Origin: Lactarius indigo
Lineage: Eukaryota; Basidiomycota; Agaricomycetes; Russulales; Russulaceae
Direction of reading: 5' to 3'
NCBI GenBank assembly: GCA_025766275.1
Contig: JAFKAC010000033.1
Coordinates: 310,001-374,000 of the forward strand
Length of the DNA stretch: 64,000 bases
A program made the translations under genes and the position numbers. Shown one piece after another: positions 11,479 through 24,319 of the stretch. How positions within the stretch are numbered: position 1 is the stretch's first letter; every line of letters starts with the position of its first letter. The notes under the pieces were generated by a model. That model was not told where the DNA came from and did no database searches. It saw nothing but the letters and a program-made list of their open reading frames with translations.

Positions 11479-14400
11479 TGTTGTAAGGTACGCCAACACG
11501 CGTCCTTGCGACGAATGTTCTGGTCTCAAGAATTTGTCGTCAGACTGTAATGATGTTGTATAACGCCAGCTTCGTGTCCTCTCCTTTATGACCGCTATCT
11601 TTACTAGCGCCACCATCAAGACGAGTATTTGGATGAGCGAAGGTTGATTAATAAACAGCCCTTTTTCTCACCTCATGGTATACCACCACTCGGTTGCGTG
11701 CAATGGTCCGGTTACCGCGGGTGCCTGCGCCAGTCTCAAGCACAAGTAGAACTTGGAATGGTATAAAGAACTGCGAGAATCTGGTGTCTGCGTTGCATTA
11801 CGCCCACGGTGTTGTTGATCAGGATCACGCTTGACTCGCACTAGACACTGGCAACCATCTGTCCTGTCACCTTCTGATGACTTTCTCCATTGTTGGCGAT
11901 ATCGTCCACTGCGCGCATCTTTGTGAATCTCAGATCTACTTATTCGGGATGATCACTGCTTCTTCGCCGTGGCGTTCAGTCACAGTTATGGTTTTGTGAA
12001 CAATAGACGCTCACTTTGTCGAGAACCAGACAAGCTCTAGTAGAGGTTGCAAATGACAACATCCTCATCTAGTAGTCACGGAAACGGAAGCTCCGTCTTT
12101 GCGGTGCTGCTCCCAGACGCAAGTCATCCATCTCACGCTAATAGCGGGTGCTCCAACCACGTGTTCTTCTGGACCTATCATAGGTAACGAATAGGCACAT
12201 CGCCCAGGTTTTTCTTTTATTTAGTCAAGGCGCTCAATCCTCATCTTGATTAGAGACAGAGGCTTCCTCGCTGGATTTGTGAAGTCGCAGGCGGTTTGTG
12301 CTTCCGTATCCAAGGGTGTACGTTATATTCTCGCGTTGATATCGGTACCTTGCTGTTTCGTCTCGAGCTGGCGTATTCTCCATAGAAGGGAATCGGGTTG
12401 TCCGATTTGCTCCAACGTTGACCTCGCGTTGGAAGTAGTGCCTCGACCACCTTGTAAGATTGATTAATGATCTCAAACATCACTTTCCCAGCCTGCTGCA
12501 TGACGACTTCTGACGTGTTTTGTTGCCTCGATGGGGACGTGAGAATGATATTGTACATGGGAAAGCTAACGCTCTATCTTTCTGATTAAGAAATATCACG
12601 TGATGATACTCTTGTCCAGTCCCCACCTCACTAGGCCTCACTCCTACTTCTAGCGCTTGAACTTCTAGCGCTAGAAGATTCACACAAGGATCATTCCCAC
12701 TCTTTGTCCGCCATCTTTCGACCAGTATGTCAGGCACCAACACCCTTCATTTCCCATGAATTCGGGTCAGAGGACACCCTGAGTTTAGAATCATATGCTC
12801 TAGTTTCACATGTCCAGTCTCTTTTGGGCGCACCTCCCGAAATCCTTGGTCAACTCGTCGCACACGGCGACAACAGATTGACATATGGCCGGCCATCCGT
12901 CAGCGCTAAGGGGACTGCCTCACAACATCATTGCTTGCTGTCTCTGGATTGGTTCTTGAGGCGACCGAAGGCTCGGAGTTGATACTTCCGGCATTTAGCG
13001 TGCGTACCCAACGCCGCAAAGAGGCCAATTTCATCCGCTTTCGAGCGGCCCCCCGTGGGCGTGACTGACAGCCTTTTTCTTTCTACCTTGACCGTGGGCA
13101 GAATATTGATCAGAGATAGTTGACACTTGTGCGCACATTGCACATTTATCAATCGACTCTCAGTTTTCGATATCTTGATTTCAGGGTCCCGTAGCGCTTA
13201 TGTATTCCTTCACCTTCCTTCTGCGGTCGCCAACCATTGGGGCGGAATGCAGCTTTGGAATTGGTGTTCAACGTTTGTTCGTTCATCACAGCATCTTACC
13301 AAACGAGAATTAAGATATGACCGTGCGATACTTTGGGTACTCCTTCCTGAGTTCGTTCTATTCACACAGCCAAAGATATAATTTTGATCGGCCTGTTCTC
13401 CTTACTGAAATCTAAGCGCGATTGGACCGAGGCCCAGTGCATCAGTGGGGGAACATTTCTCTCGCTGTTGTGAAGTACCGCAGGGCAGAAAACTTACCCC
13501 GAATGGCTGAGGGTTTGTCATGAGCTTTGCTCCGCGTGCATACTGGAACCTCAATTCGACGCGGAACGCTCAGCCTGTGACACGTCTCACGCTGGCAAGT
13601 TCCCATTCCTTGCAACGTAGGCCACGTACGTACGCCGTCTTCCGTCTTGGAAGTTCGGTGCCGGTATTTGTACCATATGATGTTCCTCATCAGAACCGCA
13701 GCATGCGCAATTGCCCCATGCAAGGCGAAGAGTTTCTTTCCTAGTATCTGTCAACACTGGGAGACGGTTCCCTGGAGAATCCCAGACAAACGCTCGTGTT
13801 AAGAACACAGCAGGGAACCATGTCGTGACGGATACGGCAGGGTTCTTTCTATGAGCGCACTCTTCTTTTCCTTCTCTTAGTAGGAGGGAGATAAGCCGTG
13901 GTTTAAGAGACCCGTTCCCTCTGCAGCATGGGAGGAGAGACCCCTTTAACGGGCAGCGACCATCACTCACTTTGAATATGCACCATCGCACAGCAATACT
14001 TCCGCATGGACGAATCTGCGAATCCGATTCAACGCGTTCGTGTGGGATCTCAGTCCGACTCGGAACGCCACCAGGCATCAGCGCGCCTACCGTAATGGGT
14101 ATTGTGATACTCACGTGGTATGGGTTGATGTCTAGCCCATCGTGATGCGTAGACGCTCGTTCCTTGAATGAACAATCCTAGTTATCCTTTCCCTACCCCA
14201 AATAGACCATTATGGTACTGTAAATATCATGCAGAAAAATACACACATTTAGATCCTGTCTATGACTCAAAGATCCGAATGGATCAACGATTTCCCATTC
14301 CTTTCTGCCAAGCTCTCTGCAAGAGAGACGGTATACAGCATTAGGTTTTATAGATACAACTTGAATACCATTAATAAAATAGGAGATCTATACAGATTTA

Positions 14401-14496
14401 CAAGATTAAGATTCTGGTAGTCTGGAGTAGGTGTGACACCTGAAGATCCCAATATCGTTGGTTTTTTTTTGTGCGACATGTTGTGTCTTCAAGGGG
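11479..14496. other. Region without a recognisable gene
   Basis: No family is recognised. Some stretches look coding-like, for example the minus-strand frames at 12558-12234 that end in a Ser/Glu/Asp-rich tail and a plus-strand frame around 12930-13070. They could not be joined into a gene with clear splice sites. The segment 14180-14470 is AT-rich. Confidence 0.35.
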
Positions 14497-15253
14497 ATGG
14501 ACTCGTGAATTTCATGTAGACGTGCGCCGCAACTTTAATGCACTTCTGCAATCCCACCCACAAGATCCCACGCTTGGCGGCGCATCGTTGGTCCATGGAA
14601 CAGCGCTGCGCCGACCGACCTGGCTATCATCGTTACAGTCCGTCAATGGGGTGCCGGGTTTATGGATGAACCCTATTGGAAAGCTGCCGTATTTCGGCCT
14701 CACTTTTTACAGCCGAAATGGGGCTGCGCCGCTGTTCTCATTTCGTCATCGGTGCCTCTCAAAGGTGAGCGTTCGCCCTGTTGTTGACCAACTCGGTCTG
14801 GTGCTCTGACAAACCGTTACCTGGCTCACAGGCGCCCGAGTCCGACTCGGGATTGTAACCCTATTCAATCCAAAAGCGAGCATGTGGCAATTGCGCCCAC
14901 CTGGATATACATTATTACACCAGACGGTCAATCAATACCACGCAACGTCGTTCTTCATACAGCATGCCAACGGGGCGCCGTCTTACGGGACTATTGTAAG
15001 CGCGCACGATACTCGCTTCCGCTTCCCCACTTTTGCCGAGAGAAAGCTTCATGTTCCGGCCCGGTGCTGTGGATCCATTGATTACCGAAGACAACGCCCC
15101 AACTTCGATGGCGCGGGATCCAGCAAAACCCAGAAGCACTGGCAAAAGGACATGGTTAAGGCAGTACTGCAATCGAAGTCGACTGGTGCACAGGCGGCTA
15201 GTACTGTACTAGTAGCAAAGCCTTTGATTCGCGCTCACTGTGCGGCGGCGTGA
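14497..15253 (+). CDS. Hypothetical spliced protein
   Basis: Family not recognised. Coding is supported by one clean GT-AG intron (14765-14831) that joins two open frames in phase: 14565-14764 reads through GFMDEPYWKAAVFRPHF, and 14832-15253 reads through SMWQLRPPGYTLLHQT to a stop. Upstream, an acceptor at 14563-14564 can be joined to a tiny first exon 14497-14504 starting ATG GAC; this start is tentative, and an earlier exon is possible. The product would be about 208 residues with a basic, Ala-rich C-terminal tail and no clear membrane segment. Confidence 0.4.
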
Positions 15254-18200
15254 TTCGGAAATGAAGCGGATGCCAGTCAGTGCGTGCCACAATATCGTGA
15301 CACCTGAGTATGGTTACTTCCAGCTAGCGTAAGGCACATACTTGTTTGCTGTCGACGTGAGTCTCTGGTTTCCTGCCATGGCGCCGTCACTATAGACTCA
15401 GGATTGGAATAGGGGAGTCCGGGTTCGGGTTTGAGTTCACCATATGGCGAGGTCCCACGCTCTCCCCGTATGTCCTCTCCCGCACTGCCGTTGTCACCAC
15501 TGCTGACCTCGGTCTATGTATATCACGATGTATTAGGATGTAATTGTGCAACGGCTACAGTGACCACATGGCAGACGATTTGATAAGTCAGTTCCTAGAA
15601 CCTAATAGCCTGGTAAACTGACATGATTCTACAGCGAAACCGGTAGTATTATGTGCCATCCGTCCTGGGCTATGAGGCTGGTTTCAGCGATTATTCAGGT
15701 CGACTGTAAGTATGACCAATTTCGATTCCGAGTGACTACTACCTACTGGATCCGGGCTTGTCTGTGAGTGATGACTGACACGATCCATCTTCGGGTGGAG
15801 ACAGCGCGATGCGGTGCGGTGCGAAAGGACAATTGTTTTTTCTTTTCTCTTTTCTCAACTGAATCCCACCTGCTGATGTCTGAGTTCCCTGATCAGCGTA
15901 GTGACTCGTCGCTCTCGGCCTTTTTGGTCACCTACGGCTGCATCTTTTCTGACACTCTTTGACAACGACGGGTATTTCTTATCGCCGGGGGAAGAGTGAC
16001 CAGATCACCGGTCACCAATCACTTGTCATGAGCCTCGGACCAGTAAGGGCAACAGTTGGGCAGTGGAGGATAGTACGAGAGCACGGGCACAGCAGTACAG
16101 CAGTACAGCAGCTGAGAGTCCGCAGTAGGCGCCGTTCACGGTGCCTCCGAGTCGGCGGTTGCTCGACAAGTGCGCAGTCTTGTTTTCGCCTAAGCCGGAA
16201 TCCTGCAGGTTGGCGGCGCGCGTTGTTCTGATGCTCGTGAATCACGAGCCTCCCCTGCTTCCCTTCTCTTCCCTTCTTTCTCCACGGTCAGCTCCACTGA
16301 CAGTGAGAAAGGCGATATCCTTCAGGTATTTCTTTTTTTTGTTTAATCTAGTTATTCCGGTAATCACGGGGGGAGCATATCTTTGTTACAGTTGTCTAAA
16401 CTGCTCTGTTGCGACAACCGCCACAGTAACACGCGCTTCCAGTTCTTCGCGATTGCCTTGAATAGAAAGAAACCATTTGCGCACTTGGAAACGGAGTGCC
16501 ACGTATGGATACTGGTCGGCCAAAAAGAGGGGAGTTGGCACCACACGCGTCCCACTCTGAGTCGCGACATTCAGTGGGGGGATTGGGATCTGGACGGAAG
16601 GGCATCCGACGTCAAATGAGGGCGTGAGAGTGGCTGAAAATGGATCGACGCTTCACGCCGTATCAATCACTCTCTCATCACTCTCTCACTACTTCAGTTG
16701 TTCATCTTTTCTCTCACAGGGCAGGTATTGACAGATTGCACTGACCGGTTTCTATTTCTGTCCAACATGTATGCAACGCGTCAGCTTTGCACTTGGAATA
16801 GCCGGCTGATGACAGTGACGGTTGCTGTATTGTTCAACAGTTGGTAAGCAATAATTGGACTATTGCCTACTGATTGCAAGTCTCGAACATCTGGTCAATC
16901 AATTTCTTCCCTCCTATTTATGGCTTCAAGCGGTGGATTGATTCTTATTTTCTCTTTCTATTTTTCTTTCAAAAAACCCCGGGGCGCTGGGATGTGTTAG
17001 GGGCTGCTGCTGATCGCACACTGAAGAAAATAGACGACCTATATATATGACTGTACATACATTCATGCGGGCGCAAGATTTTATCTGACAGATTGCAGAC
17101 GAACCTAAGTCGTATCATCCGCCCAATCATCACCATCTGTTCGTTTGATTATGATTCAGACTCAGGGGTGCGAAGAGAGGCCCAGACTAATGGAAGCTAC
17201 TGTAGCGTGCGGCGAAAATTGCGCCCGAAGTTTCTGTGCGTCTTTCTGTACATCTGGTCGTGGGAGAGCACGGACTCGAAAAAAGCAGGAACGAGAAATC
17301 GAAAGCAAATTGCCTGCTACGTTGCACAGCAAGCAAGAGCGGTGAGCGGTGAGTGACACCTGCTTGATTCCCAGACCACTAGGCCATTAGATTCACACTC
17401 AGGGGTGCGACTCGGAAGGGAGGCCCAGACTACTGTAGTGAGGCTGCAGTACGGTGCGGTGGAAACTGCGCCCGGATGGGGCTTCTCCGGCAGAAAAGTT
17501 CCTGTGTGACGGTTTGTTGGAGAGCGTGGGAGAGCTCTGAAAGAAACAGGGACGGGCGACCGTCGTGCCTGCTAGCGCACAGCAAACAAGAGCGGCGAGC
17601 GACGAGCGACACCGCTTGATTCCCAATCATTATTAGACCGTTCCAACGGCGATCAAATAATTAACAAGTGACGAATGAAATTGAAATGATCCAATCATTG
17701 TGGAGGCAACGAGTGACTTTCGTCAATTGACTGCCTGTGTGTGTGTGTGTATTGTCATGTTGTACGATACTGTAATCCGTTCAGTTTTTATGTCATTAAC
17801 CGTATACAGTACCCCATTAACAAACACGGTGGTTTGGTTGCCAGTGGTGTTCGTAATGATAAGAGGTTCGGCGCTTTTGCAGGCGTCAGCGGTTAACCCT
17901 GCTCTCACCAATGATCCGCCGATGGACAACGAAAAGTTGTCGAACAGTGCAGAGAACGGGCTGCACGCCGCACAATCTACTAAAATTGACCACGGCTGGG
18001 AACTGAAAGCAAGGCCGCCGCGGTGGCGGTGGCGGTGGCGGCGGAGCTGTACATCGGTTAAGCGATTTGCGAACTGGGCAAGTTCTGCACGGGCGAACTC
18101 GTGATGGTAGCGTTGCAAGCAGGAGAAAGGAAAGAAGCGTTGGTATCTCATTCCGCCGATGCAGTGCCACTGGGGACCTGCACAAACGGCGCGCGAAGAA

Positions 18201-18937
18201 GTGCAAGAAAGATGACATGGATAGAGTTCGGTTACGCCGCACCACCCGAAGGGAATACCGAAGATGAAGAAGAGTGGTCAAAATGGCATGCTGTACGTAT
18301 GGAGAATGGAGAGCTGTGCGTGGTGTTCGGGCGAAGATGGTGATCGGGGGATGCTTGGTGACAAGGTGTCAGTGGGTCTCGGTTTCTTTGCGCGCGCCCG
18401 TCAAAGAAGTGTTGATAGAGGCAATGCGTTCTCAACATAGATAAATGAAGGAATAGATACATGGCACTGTATACGCGAGAGAAAAATTGTCGAGCGAGTT
18501 TTGGAAAAAAGAAAGGAAGGGATCATGATCGGGTTGATGATGATAGTGGACATCAACGTGATAAGTAACCCCATGGTGCGCAATAGCAAAAGTGACAAGA
18601 GGAGCCGAGCACATGGACGGTATTTCATGGGACCCACGCGGATAGGGTTGGGTCGTAAGGATGAGATCAGCGTAGGTTACATGTCCGTGTGTCGCATGTT
18701 TGAGCTGCGATTGGTCTGGTCTCGAGTCCCCTTCCCCTTCCCCCTTCCCCTTCCTACACACGGAAACGGATGCGGGGTTGTCCCATTTAAATAATATTAG
18801 TTTCAAGTTGCTGTTCCGAGTTCCTTCGGCTTACATATCGTTAAGGGCCACCCTTCTGGCGATTTCGAACATTTCTACTCTTTCTATAAATCAACCAAGA
18901 TGCTCTCCTTTAGTTCATTCTTCCCCCGAACCCCACT
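15254..18937. other. Intergenic region with simple repeats and a diverged tandem duplication
   Basis: No gene is recognised in about 3.7 kb. It holds a diverged tandem duplication (17154-17638, listed separately), a (GT)n run near 17738-17751, a CCGCCGCGGTGGCGGTGGCGG-like run near 18015-18043 and alternating CCCCTTCC tracts near 18728-18755. The last 200 bases are pyrimidine-rich and probably form the promoter of the following gene. Confidence 0.4.
17154..17638. repeat. Diverged tandem duplication, unit about 237 bp
   Basis: Two direct copies start at about 17154 and 17391. Shared blocks in the same order include CTCAGGGGTGCGA, GAGGCCCAGACTA, AACTGCGCCCGGA or its variant, CAAGAGCGG and CTTGATTCCCA. 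The copies differ by substitutions and small indels, so the duplication is old. Nothing indicates mobility. Confidence 0.7.
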
Positions 18938-20435
18938 ATGCTTACCGACGACCTCCCCTGGCCAGAACTTGGCAACGTCTCCCGAGGTGCTACAAGAGGC
19001 AACCAAGGACAGAAGGGCGTCCTCTCCCCTCCCAACGCCGACGGCCGTTCCCTTATCCAGCTTCGCGTACAACCCGGCGTCCTCACCGTATTGTTGAATC
19101 CCCAAGCCACCGAGTGGTATCGCAGTCTCGACGCTGAGGTCAACCATGCCCTCAAGCTCACGAAGACCTATTGGCGCAAGGCCCGTCGACGTCAGGACTA
19201 TGACCCCGTCGCCGACCAGGACCACATGGAACTCCACGAGTGGCTCCAACAACTCAAGGACAAGGTCATGTCTCACCTCGAGTTGCTGATGCAACGCGGC
19301 GACATTAAGGGCCCCCCCTACGTCATGCCCGACAACGTCGAGCTCTCCTTTCTCCGAAAGTTTATCGAGCGTCAGGCCGCGGGCATTCCGCACAATCCCC
19401 GCCTTCGCAAGGCCTTCCTTGAAAATCATCACTACAATCCCCCAGCGCGACTTCTCCCGCCGCTACCTTCGGAATCCCCGGAACCGTCAGACGATTCGGT
19501 GATGGACGGTGCCTCCAGCGACGACGCTTGGGATGGCGACCGAAGGCGTCTAACCTGCGGTTAGTTTTACCCGTTCTCCATTCATCTTCATCCCGCTAAG
19601 GTTGCTGTCATCGATCAACAGACCGTTCTGTTTCTCGCTATTCTGGGCCAGTCTCCACCGTCTCCTACCCGGCGCCTATAAAGTCTAGCCCCCGTCTAGG
19701 CAGCATCAGGTCCCTCGAGGAGGAGGCAGATTCTTCCAGTACGTTCGCGATGTCCCTGCTCTCGCCCATCTCACTAAGCCTGTATTAGGCCTACACTTGC
19801 AGAGCGCCCGTTCTGCACTGCGTCGTGCTCAAAAGGCAACCCAAGAATCATTCGCTGCCTACACCGCCTCTCTCGAAACCGAACGCCGAGTGTATCATGA
19901 AGTAGCCGCCCTCGAGGACAGGCGCGATCATCTTTGTAATTCCCCCGTCCCTCATACCGGTGCCCTTCACCCGTGCTGATACGAACCCCTCTAGTGTCTC
20001 TCCTCTTGCGCCAGAATCAGCGCCCACAAAGTGCGAGTTGCCCCTTCCCAGGGTGCGCGTGCGTCGACGGCGTCCCAGACGGCGTGTCGACGTACCCGCG
20101 CAAGGCGTCCACCTACGAGTCCGAGCATACGCGCTTCGCATCGTACCCTGCCCCGCCACCGCTACCGCTGGCCTCCGTACCCATCCCGCCGATGCGCCCC
20201 GCCTACGCTTGGGACGACCGCGAGCGCGAGGACGTCGGTTCGCCGCACACATCAAGCGCGAGTGCGAGCGTGGGTGGGTCTCCTGCACGAAAGCACGCTC
20301 GAACGTGGGACTCTGAGGTGAGTAGCCTGTCATTTCGTCCCAAATGTGGCTGACGCGAAGCAATCGCAGGACCCTCCAATCCGCAAACGCCTCGCAGGGT
20401 CCGTGTCAGGCTCGCCGCCAATGCATGCGACGTGA
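18938..20435 (+). CDS. Hypothetical protein with coiled-coil and Pro-rich C-terminal part
   Basis: Not recognised by family. The first exon (from the ATG at 18938) encodes MLTDDLPWPELGN and a helical, charged stretch (AEVNHALKLTKTYWRKARR, WLQQLKDKVMSHLELLMQ). A middle exon beginning near 19701 encodes RFFQYVRDVPALAHLTKP and a coiled-coil-like run (SALRRAQKATQESFAAYTAS), ending at 19935. The intron 19936-19994 joins in phase to 19995-20317, which is rich in Pro, Ser and Tyr. The intron 20318-20369 joins in phase to the last exon 20370-20435, ending SGSPPMHAT. The first intron was not fixed. Short basic clusters near the end (ARKHARTW, IRKRL) suggest a nuclear location, which is inference. Confidence 0.55.
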
Positions 20436-20700
20436 GTTTGCGAGCGGTCTCACAGAACAGCGCCACTGGCCTTTCCCTGTGACCGTTGGACCTACTCTAT
20501 TACCCACGCCATGTTATCCGTACTACGCTGCGTCACGCCCACGCCCATTCCCACGCCGAAACTTCGTTGCTCTGGCTCTCCACCTACTGTATCATTCGCT
20601 TCAACAATCAAAGTGGACCGGAAGAGGGAAAGACCAGGGCGGAATAGATACTGTAAAGGGATGTTTCGATGATGACTGACTGACGCCTGGGCGCTGACAT

Positions 20701-20731
<31 letters not shown>

Positions 20732-22234
20732 TTGCTCTCGACCGTCGGACTGACGGGTCCTGTGTCGCTGGTCGATATTTGCTTTGCGCTGGTCACCAAT
20801 CACGCATCGCACTGCCGCGTATTGTATATCATATATCACCTCTAATTTGTTGTTTGTAATCCGTATACCCTTCATCCTGTGTTAACAGCAACCAATAACA
20901 ATATCTATGTACAATTTGAAGTTGGTGGTGGTAGTGGGGTTTCAAACTTGATTCTAATAAACGTCATTGTGTCCCCGCCGAAACACGTTTCATCTGTGCA
21001 TGTATACGTGTAATGCATGAGAAGAAGTCAATTAGCAGGCAGCTGTCTCGCTAATTTGGTGTGGAGCTCAACAGTAGGATACAATAGGTTTATCAAGATG
21101 TGCTGCAACTTGAGGACAAGCCTTCCTTAGGACAAGCCACGGTACCAGACACGTGAGATCAGGGACGATAACCGTGTGAATCCACCACGGTGACCTCTTG
21201 CGCACCACCATTCCCGGCATCGCCTTGATCACCCCTCCATTGGGGCGGGGGGGACAAACGAACTGCGCACCGTTCGTTCTCGAAGAACACCTGAGTCACC
21301 ATTCTTTTCCGAGTTCCGTCCGTTAGTTCGTTCGCGTCCTGTGTTCTAACTCATATGGTCGGATCATACTCTGGGGTACCTCTCCCTCAAGTCATGGCTA
21401 AGCACTCTTTGACGACAAAATCGCCAACACAGTAGCATGGTTATTAGATAGGTCAGTACAAAAGTGGCCACGTTATCATACAGTAATACTTTTTCGTTGG
21501 CACATACTATAAGCGTGACCAGGCGGCAAACGTCGTTGTCATGACTCTTCTAAGTTAGTCCTTTCTTCCGGTGCAGTTTATTTCCTTCTTGGGGCCTCCT
21601 GGCGAATCCTTCCTAATATTGCCAGCCAAGCCCTTGCCGCCAAACGTGCTCTGTTACAATGATCAAAAGCTCCCGCCAGAGCAAGCGCCAGGGGGTTGTC
21701 CATAAGATCAGCAACATAACAAAGTAACACACGACAGGGCAAGGTAAGCTCGTTTGTTGGCATCACAGGTTAAGCGCCGGTACCATTGATCATGTGTGTA
21801 TGTGTACTAAGCACGATAGAGTAAACGGGTTGGCTAGGCTCTTGGGCTGTTCGGGGGTCACCCAGATTCGGCGATTATACATACAGTCGTAAGCAAAGGT
21901 ATAAGAGTGTGGAAAATTGGGTCATGGGTGGCGTGTCATGCATGTCATGGACCTGGACTTAGTTTATGTGATACGGTGTGATGGTGATGACAGCAATCGA
22001 ACAAACGTTACAATTTGAACTGCAACTACTATACAATGCAACCCATACGTACACGCTACATCCGGCGCACAAACATTCTGTTGCGTGTTGCATCGAAGCG
22101 TGTGGCTGCGTGGGTGCGTCTGGGTGTTCCGAATCGGGCGCGGGAAAGTGCAAGAGAAACAGATTCGCGTCATAGTTCATATTCATATTCATAGTCACGG
22201 CCATCAAGTCCAGCCTCCTGCAACCTCATCCAAG
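20436..22234. other. Intergenic region
   Basis: No gene is recognised in about 1.8 kb. A (GAT)n microsatellite lies at 20701-20730. The right part is the 3' flank of the aquaporin gene. Confidence 0.4.
20701..20730. repeat. (GAT)n microsatellite
   Basis: An uninterrupted run of about ten TGA/GAT triplets, lying outside any recognised exon. Confidence 0.95.
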
Positions 22235-23856
22235 TCACACCGCACCAACACTAGCACTATTCATGGCACGTTCGTCAGCCCGTATGACAGCGCTCAGAGG
22301 ATCTGGTGGCGACAGTTTAGGCTCAGTCGCTTCTTGCCCAGGATTGAGGGTCCAGTATTGGTAGCTGTGGAGCGGAGCAATTGAAATTGAAAATCAAGGA
22401 CCCGCGTGGAGAGACGCAGTCGGTGTACGAAATATGCAATCCTTTGGCGTCAGGGTCCAGACTTTTCGAAGAAGCGCAGGAAACAAGACCCCACGAAGGG
22501 AAAAGGGGAAGGGGAAGGTGGTGGGAGAGAAGTTAGTGTGACGTACTGTTTCAAACAGACGTAGAACGCGGTGGCGAGGAGGGCGCCAAGAAATGGGCCC
22601 AGCCAGTACTGTCAAGAAGAAACAATACAGATTGTGCGTCAGTTGGTTATCACGCTCATCATCATCGATACGCGACGGGGAGTGGTGTGGGTCAAGGGGG
22701 GTCACATCCATGTGTGTATGTGTAAGTGCGTACTTTCCCCAACTTTCTGTTTTTTTTCGCATGAACCCGAAAGTGAGATAAGAGACTCGTATGATGACGA
22801 GGAAGTGACGTTGGTCCAAAAGAAGAAAAATGGAGGGAGGGAGGAAGCGACTTACGATCCATTGGGCCTCATCTGGAAAGCCTGTCACCACGGCAGGGCC
22901 GAAAGCACGTGCGGTGTTCATAGCAGCACCGGTGTAGGGCACCGCGAACCTGTAGTTACGGCACGGGTTGCAAAAATCGGGAGGCGGTGAGGTAGTAGTA
23001 GTGCATCCCAACATCAACGCGTTGGTTCAATATGTCGTGGAGTGTGCATAGAATTCAAAACGTTGGCGTCAGAAAAGCATATTCGCATGAACAAGGTTCC
23101 GGGCCGAACCAAGGGGATAAGGTGAATGACTCCACTACTCACAAGTGGCAGGCGAAGAGAGTGAGACCGACGCCGATCTATGTCACCTCTGTCAGCCATG
23201 ATTGGGGCGGGTAAAGAGTTTATTATACAGGAATGGGGAAAGGAGGGAGAGGGGCGTGGAACGCAAAATACCTACTGGAGCAAACGGGGTGGCACTGTGC
23301 TTTTCGGCTGCAAGCATCAGCACTGCGAGACAGAGCGCCGCAGTAATGAACATTTCGATGAACACGCCCTGGGCGAGATTGATGTTCGGAGAGGGCACCG
23401 TGCTAGACGGGCGGGCGATTCGGCAGACATGGGTTAGATCAGACGAAAGTGGATACCAAAAGCCGGCAAGCATGCTACGTACTTATAAGTGAGTGCACCA
23501 GGGGTAAGGGAAAGTATAACCGCGGCGGCGGTGATGGCGCCGGTCAGCTGGGCGATACAGTAGAGCATGAACCGCACAGGCCCGATGGCACCGATAAGAA
23601 GCAGTGCGAGGCTAACATCTGGGTTGAATAGCCCGCCTGTGGCGCGGAAGAAGAACCAGGCGGATACGAGCAAGCTCAACCCAAAGGCAGTTGCGATGTA
23701 GAGCGTTCGCTCGAGGTCAGAGCCTTCCACTTCGTTCGAGCCTTGCGTCCCACCAAAAGCAAGTAGAAGAAACACTGTCGTACCCACAAACTCGAAGAGG
23801 GCTGCCTTCAAGTCGTTAGGAAAAGTCGTCTTTGGCCAATAATCTTGAAAAGACAT
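22235..23856 (-). CDS. Aquaporin (MIP family)
   Basis: Membrane channel for water or small neutral solutes. Six exons fit exactly in phase: 23856-23483, 23402-23276, 23177-23143, 22949-22856, 22608-22547 and 22364-22235, giving about 273 residues, normal for the family. The first half-helix loop reads TGGLFNPDVSLALL, so the classical NPA is NPD. The second reads GAAMNTARAFGPAVV, so NPA is NTA followed by the conserved Arg. Membrane helices include ALFEFVGTTVFLLLAFGG, GVFIEMFITAALCLAVLM, VGLTLFACHLFAVPYTG and YWLGPFLGALLATAFYVCL. The tail is YWTLNPGQEATEP, typical of basidiomycete members. The ATG at 23856 is chosen because the family has a short N-terminus; an in-frame ATG at 24048 would add 64 residues. 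Introns of 182-247 bp at the 3' end are longer than those of neighbouring genes. Substrate is not determinable. Confidence 0.92.
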
Positions 23857-24319
23857 TGTCGCGGTTGCGGAGCAGGGACAGGGAAAAAGAGATCGATGAC
23901 TGCCCAAGACAGGGAAGACTTCAAGTTTTTTGGCGCCTTCGAAGAACTGCATCAGGTGCCAGCGTATCATTGTCAATTCGTCCACTAGCCTAAGATGCCA
24001 TTTCGTAGGTCCCGATTCTAAACTGTCCCGTCTTGATCTCGCTACCATCGTGTTGGAACACCCGAGAAAGGAAGAAGGGAAAAATGGGTTGTGTCACCCA
24101 GGAGGATAGGATTGGAGTGATGTCATGACATCCTCCTGAACGGTGGTACGGGTCTGCTAGTTGTATCAACCAAAATTAACACCTTGGCAATCAGTCCTTA
24201 TCTATTGGCCAAGTTATACGGACCTTCTTCAACTTCAGAACTTCCGAATAGAAACCCGTGACAGGTAGGTCATTTCCGAACCATATGCATGTTGGAAAAA
24301 AGAGGGAGCACAGAATAAC
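23857..24319. other. Intergenic region between tandem minus-strand genes
   Basis: This is the 5' flank of the aquaporin gene and 3' flank of the ICT1-like gene. A direct repeat of ATCCTCCTG-like sequence occurs around 24100-24140, where GAGGATAGG and TCATGACATCCTCCTGAA are near-complementary. No gene is seen. Confidence 0.4.
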
